A DNA stretch of 64,000 nucleotides from Antedon mediterranea (GCF_964355755.1 NC_092680.1:16779001-16843000), one strand, 5' to 3'; positions 34,105 through 47,553 are shown, counted from the stretch's first letter. Numbers and translations: made by a program. The notes: generated by a model not told the origin, from the letters alone.

Positions 34105-37100
34105 CTACTCGATTGTCCCCTGGTAATACATTGTTAACCTCGATGGTTGCACTATTAACATGCCTTTTGAGGGGCTGGAGGAGACAACAAACGGGATTGT
34201 TTTACTGTTCTGGAAAACTATATTCATTGTTTTGTTGTTTGTTATTTCTTTCTTGACGTCTACATATACTCCTCTTCTAGAAAACTTACTTGAAATGATT
34301 TGTTTTATATCATTTGGTAAAGCACAGTTATAGAGGTTAAAGTACTCCAGCTTTGGAGCAATGTCTACTAAAGAGATTAATTGGGAAGGATTCACATGTT
34401 TAAGATTGTTAGTACTCATTAAAAGGATGTTTAATTTTGCTGTTACTCGTCTATCAATACACTCTATAATCATATTGTCAATAACAGCACCTGATAAATT
34501 ACATTTACGCATATTAAGGACTTTCAGTTCAGGAGATATAGCAAATAGTAAAGCGAGTGAACATCCACTGATTTCACTTAGGTTATTACCACTAAGATCC
34601 AAACCTTTCAATTTTAACGACACTTTATTGTCTACACATTGGCTAACCATGTCATTGATAATAACACCTGATAAACCACTTTCTTCGACTGTAAGCGTGT
34701 CAAGCTCGGAGAAAGTGGTAAACATAGAAGCCATGGAATAACCAGTAACGTTAGTAAGACAATTCCCATTTATGTTGAGGTCTCTCAATTTGAATTGATT
34801 TGTTGTTTTAATTAACTTCTCCATCATATCATTCAGTATGTGTCCTGATAACCTACAAAAGCTTATGTCAAGAAATAACACCTGATATACAGAACCTAAT
34901 AATGACGCCAATAATGTACCGTTTATAGTACTTAAGTTATTGCCACTGAGATTAAGATACATAAGATCCATTTGTACATTATTGCAATGCTGTACGGGCA
35001 TGACATTAGTAATTTGCATTTGTCGTCTTGACAAATCATTTGCAATTGCATTAATAATGCCACCAGATAGATGACAACTTGAGATTTTAAAATGCTGAAG
35101 TTTGGAAGCAATTGTCATAATATAGGCCAGAGACGTGCCTTTAATTGTGCTTAAATTGTTGTCATAGAGAATCAACTTTTTTAATTCCAGTGAGACTTTT
35201 CCAGAAAAAGATTTTGCCATATCATTGAACACTTGACCAGACAGCCTACAGTTGTGCATATCGAGAACTTCTAATTTTGGAGCCACAACCATTAACGAAG
35301 CCAACGAAGAACCATCGAGATTGTTCAAAACATTATCGCTGATGTCAAGTTTCTCTAATAGCAATTTTTGTCCACTACTGCAACACTTTTTGATAATATT
35401 ATTTATAATTTCACCTGATATACTGCATCTAACCATGCTCATAACTTTAAGTGTAGGGTTGAGAATTAAGAAGGAAGCCAATAATGAGCTGTCAATGCTG
35501 CTGAGGCTGCAACCAATGATAACCAGTTCTTTCAAGGGTAATTTACAACCCACACTAGTAATATCTTTTGACATTTCATTAACTACTTTACTCGTAACAG
35601 ATTCGTCTAATCTTAACGTTTTAAGTTTCGGAGAATTACACAACAAGTGAATTAAAAGTGAAGGAGTTACAGAGCATTTCTTCAGACTGAAATTATTTAT
35701 ATCATATTTGAAATTTAGTTTCTTACATTCTAAGTTTAGATGCTCGATAACATTATCATCACACGTTTCAGAAACTCTTCTTAGAAGCTTATCTTGATCT
35801 GGTACAGCGATCATAATATGAGCTAGCATTATGCCCTTTTCTTCAGATGAACTTTCATTACAAATAACTTTAATAATGGTATCAGTTTCTGCAAAACAAG
35901 CTTGTAGTGGTTCAGAAAATACCGGACCTACACCGCGTATGTTTCTTAACAATTCAATAAATTTGTAATCTTCGCTTACATCTTGGATCATGTGATGAAC
36001 GCATTTCATTAGGGACACACGTACTCTATCAATATTCGGCTTTATTGACAAATGTGTCATGCTTGGGTGAGCACTGAGTGCATTCACTACATCAACTCTG
36101 TGCTCCTCTTTCACAATACTTAAATGTGTTATTAAGCTGCGATATGTTGTTAAACTATTTGTTATCCAATGATTCAAGAACGTATCAGCCTTAGAACCTA
36201 AGAAGCCAATTGCAAACTCTCTTGCAACCTTCAGGTGATCATTGTCTATTAAACTATCCCATTCACATTCATTCGGAAGTAAATCGGTTTCTGTATTCCT
36301 TGTTTCTTTCATTGTACTATGTTGACTCTCTCCAGTCTGTAGACTTACTTTATAGAAGTAGAATCCTACTAATGCTTCTACTAATAACTTATGAGGAGCT
36401 GTAAAAGTTTCTTCAAAACCGTATCTGGAATTTGGTAAATCTTTGTACACAAACCCTAATTGTAATGCCAATGTGACCATGTCGTTACTACCCTTTAGCT
36501 TCTTTTTGTTGACATATAGCTGGTTGAGTGTAAGACCTTCGTATAGTCCTCTTCCTAACACAAGCATTGCGTCTACTAATTGATTCGGTGTATCTTTAAA
36601 TTCCTCTATTTTCTGACCATTCTTTTCGTCTGTGTTGTATTGATTTAAAACACTTCGAAATATTTCTTCAAATAAAACTGATTTTTCGGTTGGAAGATAG
36701 GTATTTTCTTCCCACATACCACACACTAACAGAAGCAGCCTTGGATTTCTACACATTAAACGCACTTCTCGATGTCTAATAGGTCGGTATCTTTTACGAT
36801 CAAGTTCTGTATTAAGGGATTCTCCTAAATACGATGCTCCTAAATACGAAAAGTGTTTCGTAATATATTTATTTATGTTTTCCCCGTTAAAGCCTTTTAC
36901 TTTAACATGCACATCACTTTCTTTAATGTATTGATCTATGTTTTCTGAGCGTGAGGTAAGTATCACTACACAATTTTCCAATTCTTCTCCTTTAAACAAA
37001 CCTATTGGATCATTAACACCGATCTTTAAATCTTCCAATCCATCTAAAAGCAAGACTATTTCATTGTCATGATTGAGAAGAAATCTTTCAATCATTCTTG

Positions 37101-40100
37101 AATTTTCTGGAAGGCCAGTCTTCAAACTGAAATGCTTTAGTTTGATGCGTTTTACAATTACATCTAAGATGTCTTCACCAGCTTCCATATCTCTGACATC
37201 AACAACAAATAATATTTTGCCTTGGAAAGTGTGATCTGTTTCGTTCGCCCATCTGTACGACAGATATCTGAGTAATGTTGTCTTTCCTATACCACCTTCT
37301 CCATTTATAAAAACTTTGCAAGCAGGTGTCGACTTAATAAGTGATGAAAGCTCGTCTAATTGTATCGGGCTGGGACCTGTTTGGTTTACTTTCATCAGGT
37401 CAAGATCTGTAAACATATTCGCCATGTCTCCTTTAAATAGTGACTTCTTAAATTCAGGTGCAGACTCATTGGTTTTGATGCAAAATTGTCTTTGATGTTT
37501 AAGAAGGTATTCTCTAATGATATCATCTGAAAATATTCATTCAGAAGTAAAACATATTATTTTATTCATTTAAAGAAAGGCAAAAATATGATTAGTATTT
37601 TAAAATACTTTTTTGTATATATTATGTAGGCCTAAATAAAACAAATATCTACAATTGGTCTTAATATTGATGTAAACGTTAAATACCTTTGTCTCTCTTT
37701 TGTCTTCCAGATTCGGTTGAGTTCATTGCTTCGTCTACTAAAACCAACAACATTGTTTCGTTTAACTATATACAATTTCATTAATATTGTACACATTTAA
37801 AAATTCAATTACCTTTAACAATTTTGTTTAATTCGCTGTTAGTTAATTAATAACCAATCACAGAACATATGGGCGTGTTGAATGCTTGTATTGGTTGGTT
37901 TAAACTAGTTTGCTAGGTAAAACACAAATAATATATAGCAAGGGATTTATTTAACGAGTTTTTGTGGACAGAAGATGAAATTAAAACAAGTATACAATAT
38001 ACATTATTATAAAGTATTTACAATGTTAATTAGTATAAAAAGAGATACAAATTATGTTATTTAGATATTACAATAACAATATAGAATAGAATAAAACGTT
38101 CTTAAATATATAAAAAGTACAGAGTACAGATAATTCCATGACTGCATAAAAAAGTAACAACACGTAAGAACATTAAGCTTGCATTTCCCTACCTTGGTAA
38201 CTAAACCTTTGACTTGGTATTTGTGATACAGGGCTCATTTCTTCACCTATTAAAACAAAACAAGTTATGTGAAACAGAATTGTCCAATTTCTTTGTAGTG
38301 TATTAATAATATATAAGAAATAGTATAATGTATTTATTATCACAGCAGTTATTAATAATTTTTTATTGCTTATTTATTATATAGGACAATATATTAGGTT
38401 AAAGATGTATTGTTCCTTTAACTAATTCCAAAAAAATAAAAAATAAAAGATTTCGAAAAAACGTGGGTCATTTTGAAGTATCATAATAGTTATTAACTAT
38501 CACCAAAAATGTTTCGACAAAAAAAAATAATTTAACTGAAATACAGACGTTTTATACTCTATATGCATAATCATAAAACTTCCTCATGATCTGTGTGAAA
38601 ATACCTTCTTAACCGTGACGAGTTGTATACAATCCTAATTTAGCATATGCATAATGCGTACTAATTTGTTTGAAATCTTTGTTTACTTTTGCTCGTGACG
38701 ATTTTCCAGTTGAAATGTAATCAAACTAATTTACCTGTTAATTACGTAAACTTGTTTTGGCTCGAATTTTCGACTTAAAGTGAATAACTTTAATATTACT
38801 TTGATATGGCCACTTTAAATTTAGAATATTTTGACCTTCATTTTTGTGTGTTTCAATGGACAATACATCTTTAAGATTTATTTGTACGTATAAATAGATG
38901 TATATCATACCATAATGAATAAAACACTTCTCAGCTGAATCCATTCCATTTTGCCGTAAGATTTGTCTAAATGCTTCAACGTTATCTTCTTTCAGTTTTC
39001 CTTGTTTCTCAAGATCCGTAATTAAACTCCAACTGTCTTTATACTGCTTAAGTCCCGGAAAGTTACATATTGTATCAAAGGTATTTATATTGGCATCAGT
39101 AAGTACTTTGCCGAAATTTAATATATTGATTCTGTGCTTTGTGAATGATGTCACATGGACTTTATCAATATTTTTGAAGTGGTACAATTTCTCCTTAATT
39201 CTCGACTTAAAACCAGATTGCTTAGTTATTTTGACAGTGTCATACAAAAGTGTCAGATTTGTACGATTTAATTGTGCAGGCCCAACTAAATGAGACAACA
39301 ATTCTGTCACATTAGTTGCTCTTTCCAAAGTCTGATTATCGTCGACAATGTCTTTGTATAACACTTTTAACATTCCAAGATATCTAAGGCCATCATACCA
39401 TGTTGCAAAGTCCACAATCAGCTGCCTGAATTCATCCTCTGAAAGATCTACATTTTAATAACAGTATCGTATCAGCTATCTTTATGATTTAAAAATATCC
39501 TTATTGTATTACTTGGTAATCAGTGATATCAACTATAGTTGTGTCACATTTCCTCTTCATTGTCACGTTTGACGTTTGTGTAAGATTTTTATTGAATAGA
39601 TAGATCCTTCTTTCTTTTCAATTTGTCTTTACTTTGGTGTAATTATACTACTATACTATACTCAATTAACAGTCAAGGTTAGGTTATTATTTAATTAAAA
39701 CAATTTTTCTTAGTTTAATAACTATAGTACTCAAACAAGTATTAATATAATTTATTAGCAAAGTCATTACAGGGTCATCACTGGGGTCATCATTTTCTAT
39801 TCCGGAATAAAACATAATACATTTTGGACGTGATCATCTGCAGGTACTATATTGTCAGTATCAACTTATCTCAGCACTGGTCCTTGTTGTTTAATATTAT
39901 ATTAGGCCTATTTGTAGTATATTTTTTCTGTTATTTACCTTGGTTTGATTGCACTTTGGATCTCGACGACTCCGGCTTATCTTCACCATCGCCATCATCA
40001 TCTTCACTACCTATAGAATCAAGATATATTATAACATTTGAATTAATAGGGATGATCAATAATTATATAATACTCTTACGATTTGGATCATCTACTGTAC

Positions 40101-40197
40101 TACGGTACTGATTTAATACCTATTTCTCCACACCACTATTATCAAATAAGAAACAAAATAATATTTATAACTTACCACCTTCTTCAGATGATATCAT
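34105..40197 (-). CDS. NLR gene 2: intact tandem death-fold, NACHT, LRR receptor
   Basis: The only intact member of the cluster. Exons 40197-40176, 40010-39939, 39447-38911, 38246-38193, 37734-37687 and 37526-34105 sum to 4155 bp, or 1384 codons plus stop, and all five introns are phase 1. Approximate residues: 1-31 acidic (GSEDDDGDGED); 32-210 two death-effector-like folds (LLSHLVGPAQLNRTNLTLLY; LITDLEKQGKLKEDNVEAFR); 211-244 two linker exons; 320-327 P-loop (GEGGIGKT); 404-409 Walker B with DGLED instead of DGLDE (acidic pair swapped); VVILTSRSEN sensor; then winged-helix and helical regions; about 840 to the end LRRs (LDLSGNNLSEISGCSLALLF type). The C-terminus extends about 45 residues past NLR1's. 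Likely a cytosolic sensor that oligomerises through NACHT and recruits death-fold partners (inference from family). Confidence 0.93.
38399..38874. mobile_element. MITE family D, copy 3 (diverged, longer)
   Basis: The ends TTAAAGATGTATTGTTCC and GGACAATACATCTTTAA and the internal CATAATAGTTATTAACTATC match family D, with TTAA at both edges. The interior includes unrelated sequence. It lies in NLR2 intron 3 and its right edge is only 36 bp from the exon 3 splice donor. It is not at the same place as the NLR1 copy, so the insertions are independent. Confidence 0.78.
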
Positions 40198-41423
40198 TTC
40201 AGTGTTTTAAAGTCCTCTGAAAGAGAATTAAAAAGGCAAATATAATTACGGTGTACACTTTTAAAATGTAGGCCTATAGTAATTTAATAAGTTCATAAAT
40301 TAATAATGTTAGAATAGGCTCATGTACGCCTACAGTATACGTGCATACAATAGCCGATGTATAGTCACCGACACATCAAAATGGTCTCTTTATTGATCTA
40401 TGTAGGCCTATTTTGGTATCTATCAAAATCTCATAATATAAATATTTATATATAAACGTAGTCACTCGACATTCAACACTTACCTTTGTGAATTGTAATC
40501 AGGCGCAGTAATAAAATGGCGTTTTTCCTTCTTGGATATGGATCGATTAATAACAATAATACATTTCCGGTGGTTGGCGTTGAATATGATTATTCCATTT
40601 TTGTATCATTGTAAATGGAGGTGAGAAAAGGTAAGAACAAAATCAATGGGATTCTCGGGGGCTGTCTAATAACTGATAGTAATAATTAACTATAATATGG
40701 TATTATTATAACTTTTTATTCGTTTGAAAGTGAACTTACACAAAAACAATAATACTCGATTTGTTCAATTTTAAGTGACTGCTTGTTAACAATTAGATAA
40801 TGATAAGATTTCTTAAGCGCACTTATCAACATTCAAACCCGAAGGATACTAAACTGTAAAGCTAAAAAACTACCAAAACCTCACATAACCGATTCCGTTG
40901 ACCAGCAACGTGTTTTCGATGCGATATGTCTGTTGAAATGTTAGTAATATTTGGAAAAATGTAAAGTACACTAGAGAAAAATTTCAAGAAATAAACATGT
41001 ATTAATGTCATGTATTTATTTGTATTTGTATTTAATGATTTGCAATTTTTAGGCCTACATTGCTAACAAGTGATAAAGTCTTATTAATAATATATAAATA
41101 CAGATAATCAATTTGATGAAGCCCACTAAGGTCTGTTTATCTTATAATTAAAATAATACACAACAAAATAATATAATTTTATATCAACTACATGTACACA
41201 GGTGATGTTAAGGAGAAATAACAAATACAGTAATGAAGAAAATTAACATCTACTGATTTTGCTTACGATTACCACAAACCAGAGCCGACCTGAATATTTC
41301 ATTTGAACATTTTGCAATAACAAGTTCACTAAACAGAACCCAATCACTAAAATAAAAAAGTATGTGGTAATAATTGCTTAGTTCTCTGATAGGCCTAGGA
41401 TTATATATTTTAGTCTTTCATCG
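40198..41423. other. Spacer between NLR2 and NLR3
   Basis: The left half is the NLR2 upstream region, partly conserved with the NLR1 upstream region. The right half contains the NLR3 3' end. No exon, RNA gene or mobile element was recognised. Confidence 0.55.
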
Positions 41424-41529
41424 TCAATCAATAATGTTATTCCCACTGAAATCAAGTGAGGGTAATATTAACTTATCTCCCCGTTTTGATAACTCGATTA
41501 CAATATCATTAATAATTTCACCGGGTAGA

Positions 41530-42430
41530 GTGCAATTACTCAAATTTAACTCTGTATTGGACGAGGAAATGCTTATCAAGGAAGCTAACGATGAACCATC
41601 AAGCTGACTGAGGTTATTCCCACTTAAACTAAGTGAACGTAATTTTAACTTTTCTCCACGTTTTGATAAATTATTTGTCGTAGCATTAACAATATCACCA
41701 GACAGAGTACAGTCACTCAAATTTAACTCTGTATCGGACGAGGAAATGCTTATCAAGGAAGCTAACGATGAACCATCAAGCTGACTGAGGTTATTCCCAC
41801 TTAAACTAAGTGAACGTAATTTTAACTTTTCTCCACGTTTTGATAAATTATTTGTCGTAGCATTAACAATATCACCAGACAGAGTACAGTCACTCAAATT
41901 TAACTCTGTATCGGACGAGGAAATGCTTACCAATGAAGCTAACGAAGAACCATCAAGCTGACTGAGGTTATTCCCACTTAAACTAAGTGAACGTAATTTT
42001 AACTTTTCTCCACGTTTTGATAAATTATTTGTCGTAGCATTAACAATATCACCAGACAGAGTACAGTCACTCAAATTTAACTCTGTATCGGACGAGGAAA
42101 TGCTTACCAATGAAGCTAACGAAGAACCATCAAGCTGACTAAGGTTATTCTCACTTAAATTAAGTGAACGTAATTTTAACTTTTCTCCACGTTTTGATAA
42201 ATCATTTGTCATAGCATTAATAATGTCTCCAGACAGAGTACAGTCACTAACATTTAACTCTGTATTGAACGAGGAAATGCTTATCAAGGAAGCTAACGAT
42301 GAACCATCAAGCTGACTAAGGTTATTTCCATTAAAATTAAGTGAACATAATTCTAACTTCTCCCCTGGTTTCGATAAATAGTTCTCCCCTGGTTTCGATA
42401 AATAGTTTGCCACAACGTTTATAATCTCAC
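41530..42430 (-). repeat. Five 177-bp LRR-coding tandem repeats in NLR3
   Basis: The marker GAAGCTAACGA recurs at 41581, 41758, 41935, 42112 and 42289, exactly 177 bp (59 codons) apart. Units 2-4 are nearly identical over their length. Each unit encodes two leucine-rich repeats: LSLSGNNLSQLDGSSLASL and LNLSDCTLSGDIVNATTNNL. Low divergence compared with LRRs further up the gene indicates very recent unequal exchange or conversion. Confidence 0.95.
42352..42405 (-). repeat. 24-bp tandem duplication in the NLR3 LRR region
   Basis: TTCTCCCCTGGTTTCGATAA is present twice in a row, encoding NYLSKPGE twice. It is in frame and insertional, a small slippage event inside an LRR. Confidence 0.9.
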
Positions 42431-44271
42431 CAGATAGAGCACAGTCACTACAATCTGCATGGTTGGAAGTAATGCTTATTAAGAGAGCTAAAAAAAAACC
42501 ATCCACTTGGCTAAGGTTATTCCTACTGATATTAAACGAGTACAATCCTCTGTGCGTTAATAACCCTGTAGCCACATTATTAATAATCTCACCGGAGAGA
42601 GTACAGTTACTAAAATTAAAACTGTTAATGCTCCTTAAGGAACCTAAAGTAAAGCCATTAATCTGGCTAAGGTTATTCCCACTCAGATTAAGTGATCCTA
42701 AATGTATGTTCATTTCTTGATTTGAAATATAATTTGTCATCGCATTAATAATCTCACCAGATAGATTGCAGTCACTGCATTTAAAATCTCCATGGTACAA
42801 GGAAGTGCTTATCAAAGAAGCTAAAGAAGAACCATCAACTTGGCTAAGATTATTGCCACTTAAATTAAGTGTATGGAAATCGAATCTGACTTGTTTTGAG
42901 ATTAAACCATTTGCCATAGCATTAATAATCTGACCAGACAACGTACAGTAACTAACATCAATCTTTGCAGGGAAGGGGATATATTGGCTTAATAAGGAAG
43001 CTAAAGAAGAACCATCCACCAGGCTAAGGTTATTCCCACTCAAATTGAGTTTGTAGAATGTTAACTTCACTCCTCGTTTTAATAAATCATTTGCCATAGA
43101 ATTGAAAATCTCACTAGACAGAGTACAATAACTTACATCAAAGTCTGTAGTCGAGTTACTGCTTATTAAGGAAGCTAAAGAACCACCATCTACCTGGCTA
43201 AGGTTATTCCTACTTAAATTAATTAATTGAAATTTGAACTTCACTCCTCGTTTTAATAAATCATTTGTCATAGCATTAATAATCTCACCAGAGAGATTAC
43301 AATCACTAACATCAATTTCAAACCAGATAGGCCTAATGCTTATTAAGGAAACTAAAGAAGAAACATCAACCTGACTAAGGTTATTCCCACTCAAACAGAG
43401 TGAAGATAACCCTATAATTTTTCCAGGTAAAGATTGTACCATATCATTGAGCACATGACCTGACAGTTTACAGTTGCGCATGTCTATACCGTCTAATTTT
43501 GGAGCTATAACCATCAGCGAAGCAAACGAAGAACCACAAAGATTTTCCAATAGATTATCGCTTATGTTAAGGTATTCTAATAGCAATTTATGTCCACTAC
43601 AACAACTACTACAACACTTGTTAATCATATTATTCATAAATTCACCCGATATACTGCAGTTGATCATATCCAAACCTGTAAGTTTTGGGGTGAGCATTAA
43701 GAAAGAAGCGAATAAACAGCCATCAATGTTGCCAAGGTTGCAATCATAGATAAACAGTTCTTCCAAGGCTAATTTACAACCCCTACTAGTGACTTCTTTG
43801 AGCATGTCATGTACTGCATCACTTTTAATGCATTTGTTTAAAGTCAAACGTGCAAGTCTTGGAGAATACCTCAACAAGTGAATTAAAAACAAAGAAGTTG
43901 CACGACTTTGTTCCAAAGCAAAATGTTATATCGTACTTGATATTTAGTTTCTGACATTCTGAGTTTAGATGCTCAATAACATCATCATCGCACGTTTCAG
44001 GAACCATTTTCAGAAGTTTACCTTGCTTTGGTACAGCGATCATAATATGAGCTAGCATTATGCCCTTTTCTTCTAATGACTTTTCATTACAAATGATTTC
44101 AACAAGTTTTTCAGTTTCTGTAAAACAATCCTGTAATTGTTTAGAAAATACAGGACCTATGCCGTGTATATTTCTTAAAAGTTCTAAAAAATTGTAATCT
44201 TCTTTTAGATCTGGAATCATGTAATGAATGCATCTCATTAGTGATGCACATATTTTATCAATTTGCGGTTT

Positions 44272-45753
44272 TCTATATATAAATTTACGTAAGGGCAAAA
44301 TTCGGTAAATCGCGCCTTACTTTTAGAATTTTTACTCGATGGTATGTAAAGTTGGTTCGTACTTTCGGTACTGATTTTAACCACCTGATTTAACCCTGTT
44401 TACTAATTAAATTAAGTTAGATAATTAGTTATTGACGATTAAAACGAATTTAGGTTCAAAGATTTGCCCCAAATAGGGGTGTTTTCCGATCGTGGTATAC
44501 ACTGTCTAATGGATGTCCATCTTGAAAAATACCCGCCACAAAAATGCGAGGAGGCTTCGCATTTTTCTATCTCCTCCTACGATAATTGTTTTTAATAGCT
44601 GAAAACCGGTTGAACAGTTCGAGTACAGCATCATAATGTTGAAGACAGGCCGATTTTCTTTAAAATATACTATTTTGATACATTTAATATACGTTTTTAC
44701 AAATGTATTGATTTGTGATGAATGGAACATTCCAAATTATTTGGTTTAACCATACAGGTATAGATTTAGATTTATGGGCCTCCTTGGAGAATAAACATAA
44801 ATAGTATTGCAATGCTGTACAATACTGTTAAGGTATTAACCACTTTTGATCGCAATTTGAATCGCAAATGTCTTACTGTGAGTGTCGGTACTGTTAGATG
44901 TAATATAAAAATATATACAAATAAACTTTATTACTGTGAGTGTGGGTAGGCCCTACTGTTAGATTATAAACATATAATATACAAATAAACATTCCAAATT
45001 ATTTGGTTTAACCATAGAGGTATAGATTTAGATTTATGGGCCCCCTTGGAGAATAAACATAAATAGTATTGCAATGCTGTACAATACTGTTAAGGTATTA
45101 CAAATAAACTTTATTACTGTGAGTGTGGGTAGGCCCTACTGTTAGATTATAAACATATAATATACAAATAAATAAACGTTATTACTGACAGTTGCTTCTC
45201 AACGTTTGTATTAATTAATAATTTAAAACTATATAAACGTCGTAGTGGTGTATCGTTACATGTACTTTACTATTTCAATCGACTATGACAGTGAGAGTTT
45301 TAACAAAGTACCGTATTAAATCGTAAATGTTTTACTGTATTTAGTGGTATATTATTTATAGGCCTATAAAACATTAAAAACAATATTTCGTTACTGAGTG
45401 GTGGATAAGAATATATTTTAAAATGTTTCCTCTTTGTACCTATCTTCTTCCCCCATCCCTCAACCCTTAATGTTACATACAAAACACAAATTGGGTTTGT
45501 TTAAATGAGTCCAAATAAAAAATTTTGACTCATTTTGTTTCTCTCTCGGAAGTAATTCTCAGGGTGCTAATTTTGGTTGATTACATAAATCATTGTGTAT
45601 ATTTATTCGTTTCTGTAAACGACAATGTATTATAGTCCTGCGGTACGTACATTTGAAATCTCCATTTTTTTCTCGCTGGAAATACTGTGTATTCGAGAAC
45701 CATCTGTGGGCACGACCTAGATGGTACGCGAGCGAAGCGAGCGTGCCATCTAG
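44272..45753 (+). mobile_element. 1482-bp Helitron-like insertion in NLR3
   Basis: The empty site is known from NLR1 and NLR2 (GCGGCTTTATTGA, TCGGCTTTATTGA). In NLR3, GCGGTTT and TATTGAT are separated by 1482 bp with no target-site duplication. On the plus strand the insert begins TCTATATATAAATTTACG and ends CCATCTAG, preceded by a hairpin whose arms are CTAGATGGTACGC and GCGTGCCATCTAG around a GAGCGAAGCGA loop. TC start, CTAG end, terminal hairpin and no duplication are Helitron traits. Insertion between T and T rather than A and T is more like Helentrons. No Rep/helicase frame is present, so it would be non-autonomous. Confidence 0.6.
44720..45180. repeat. Internal direct repeats of the NLR3 insertion
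   Basis: A segment of about 115 bp (ATTCCAAATTATTTGGTTTA through CAATACTGTTAAGGTATTA) occurs at about 44727-44837 and again at about 44991-45101. TTATTACTGTGAGTGTGGGT with AGGCCCTACTGTTAGATTAT is also repeated, at 44930 and 45112. These are tandem-like duplications inside the inserted element. Confidence 0.85.
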
Positions 45754-47522
45754 TATTGATAAATTTGACATGCTCAGATAAGCACTAAGTGCATTTACTA
45801 CAGCAATTCTGTATTCCTCTTTTACGATGCGTAATTGAGTAGTTAAGCTGCGATATGTTGTTAAACTATTTGTTATCCAATGATTCAAGAATTTATCAGC
45901 CTTCGAGCCTAAGAAGCCAATTGTAAACTCCCTTGCAACCTTCAAGTAATCATTGTCTATTATACTAGTACGCCATTCGTATTCCTCCAACAGTGGGTCG
46001 TTTTCTATATTCCCTCTGTGTTGCATTTGTGCACATTGTTGACTTTCAGCGGTCTGTAGACTTACTTTAGAAAAATAAAATCCTACTAACGCCTCTACCA
46101 ATAACTTATGAGGAGCTGCAAAAGTTTCTTCAAACCCATATTTGGAATGTGGTGAATCTTGATACACAAACCCCAATTTTAAAGCCAATGTGACTGCATC
46201 TTTACTTCCCTTTAAGCTTCTTTTGTTGATATACAACTGGTTGGTTTTGAGACTTTCATAAAACCCTCTTCCTAGTACAAGAATTGCGTCAATTAATTCG
46301 TTTGGTGTACTTTCTAAGTTATGAATTTTCTGATATTTTCCATCTTTGATGTATTGATTTAAAATACTTCGAAATACTTCTTCAAATAGAGCTGCCTTTT
46401 CTGTTGGAATTTCTTGTTTTTCTTCCCAAATGATACAAATGGAGAGAAGAAGCATTGGATTTTTTACCATTGAAAGTACTTCCCAATGTTCGATTCCATC
46501 TTTATGAAGCTCTTCAATTAAAGATTCTCCTAAATTTGGTGCTTCAAAATATTGAAAGTGCTTTGTAATGTATTTCTCTATGTTATTTCTATCAAATCCT
46601 TTAACTTTAACATGAAAATCACTTGCTTTAATGTATTCATCTATATTTTCTGACCGTGAAGTAAGTATCACGACACAATGTTCCATTTCTTCTCCTTTGA
46701 TCAGATTTATCGGGTCATCAACTCCAATCTTTAATTCGTCTAACCCATCCAAAAACAAAACTATTTCATTTTCATGATCAAGGATGAATTTTTTAATTAT
46801 TCTTGGATTTGCTGGAAGTTCAGTCTTCAAACTGAAATGCTTTAATTTTATATGTTTTATCATTACATCTAGGATATCTTCACCACTGTTTATGTCTCTG
46901 ATATGAACAAGAAATACTATTTTGCCTTGGAAAGTAAGATCTGTTTTCTTCGCCCATCCATAAGACAGATATCTGAGTAATGTTGTCTTTCCAATACCAC
47001 CTTCGCCATCTATAAGAACTTTGCAAGCAGGTTTAGTCTTGATAACAGATAAAAGCTCACCTAGTTTAATCGGGTTTGAATCAATTTTGTTTTGCTTTTC
47101 TTTCATCAGGTCAAGATCGGTGAACATATAAGCCATGTCCACCTTATAGCGTGACTGCATAATTGCTGGTGTAAACTCATTTGTTTTGATGCAACGCTTC
47201 CTTTGTTGTTCAAAGAGGTACTCTCGAATAATATCATCTGAAAATGTTCATCAAAAGCATTTCATTACTATATTTGTTTAAAAATACATTTAAAATTTAC
47301 ATTTATAAGGTTTTTGACATATTTTTCAGGAATAGAAATATGTGGTATGCTTATTCAACATTTCAAGAAATACGAGCTAAATGGTAAGTTATAATCAAAT
47401 TTATTTTAAAAATTGATAAACTTACCTTTACTTCTGATCTTTTGCCGTTTATGTTGAGATGGACCCATTTCATTGCCTGGAACGAAAGAATATTACATGT
47501 TTTATATTTGAATTTAGGCCAT

Positions 47523-47553
<31 letters not shown>

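Noticed and set aside
44506-44730. Possible coding frame inside the NLR3 insertion
   Set aside because: 74 codons without Rep, helicase or transposase motifs. Treated as non-coding filler of a non-autonomous element.
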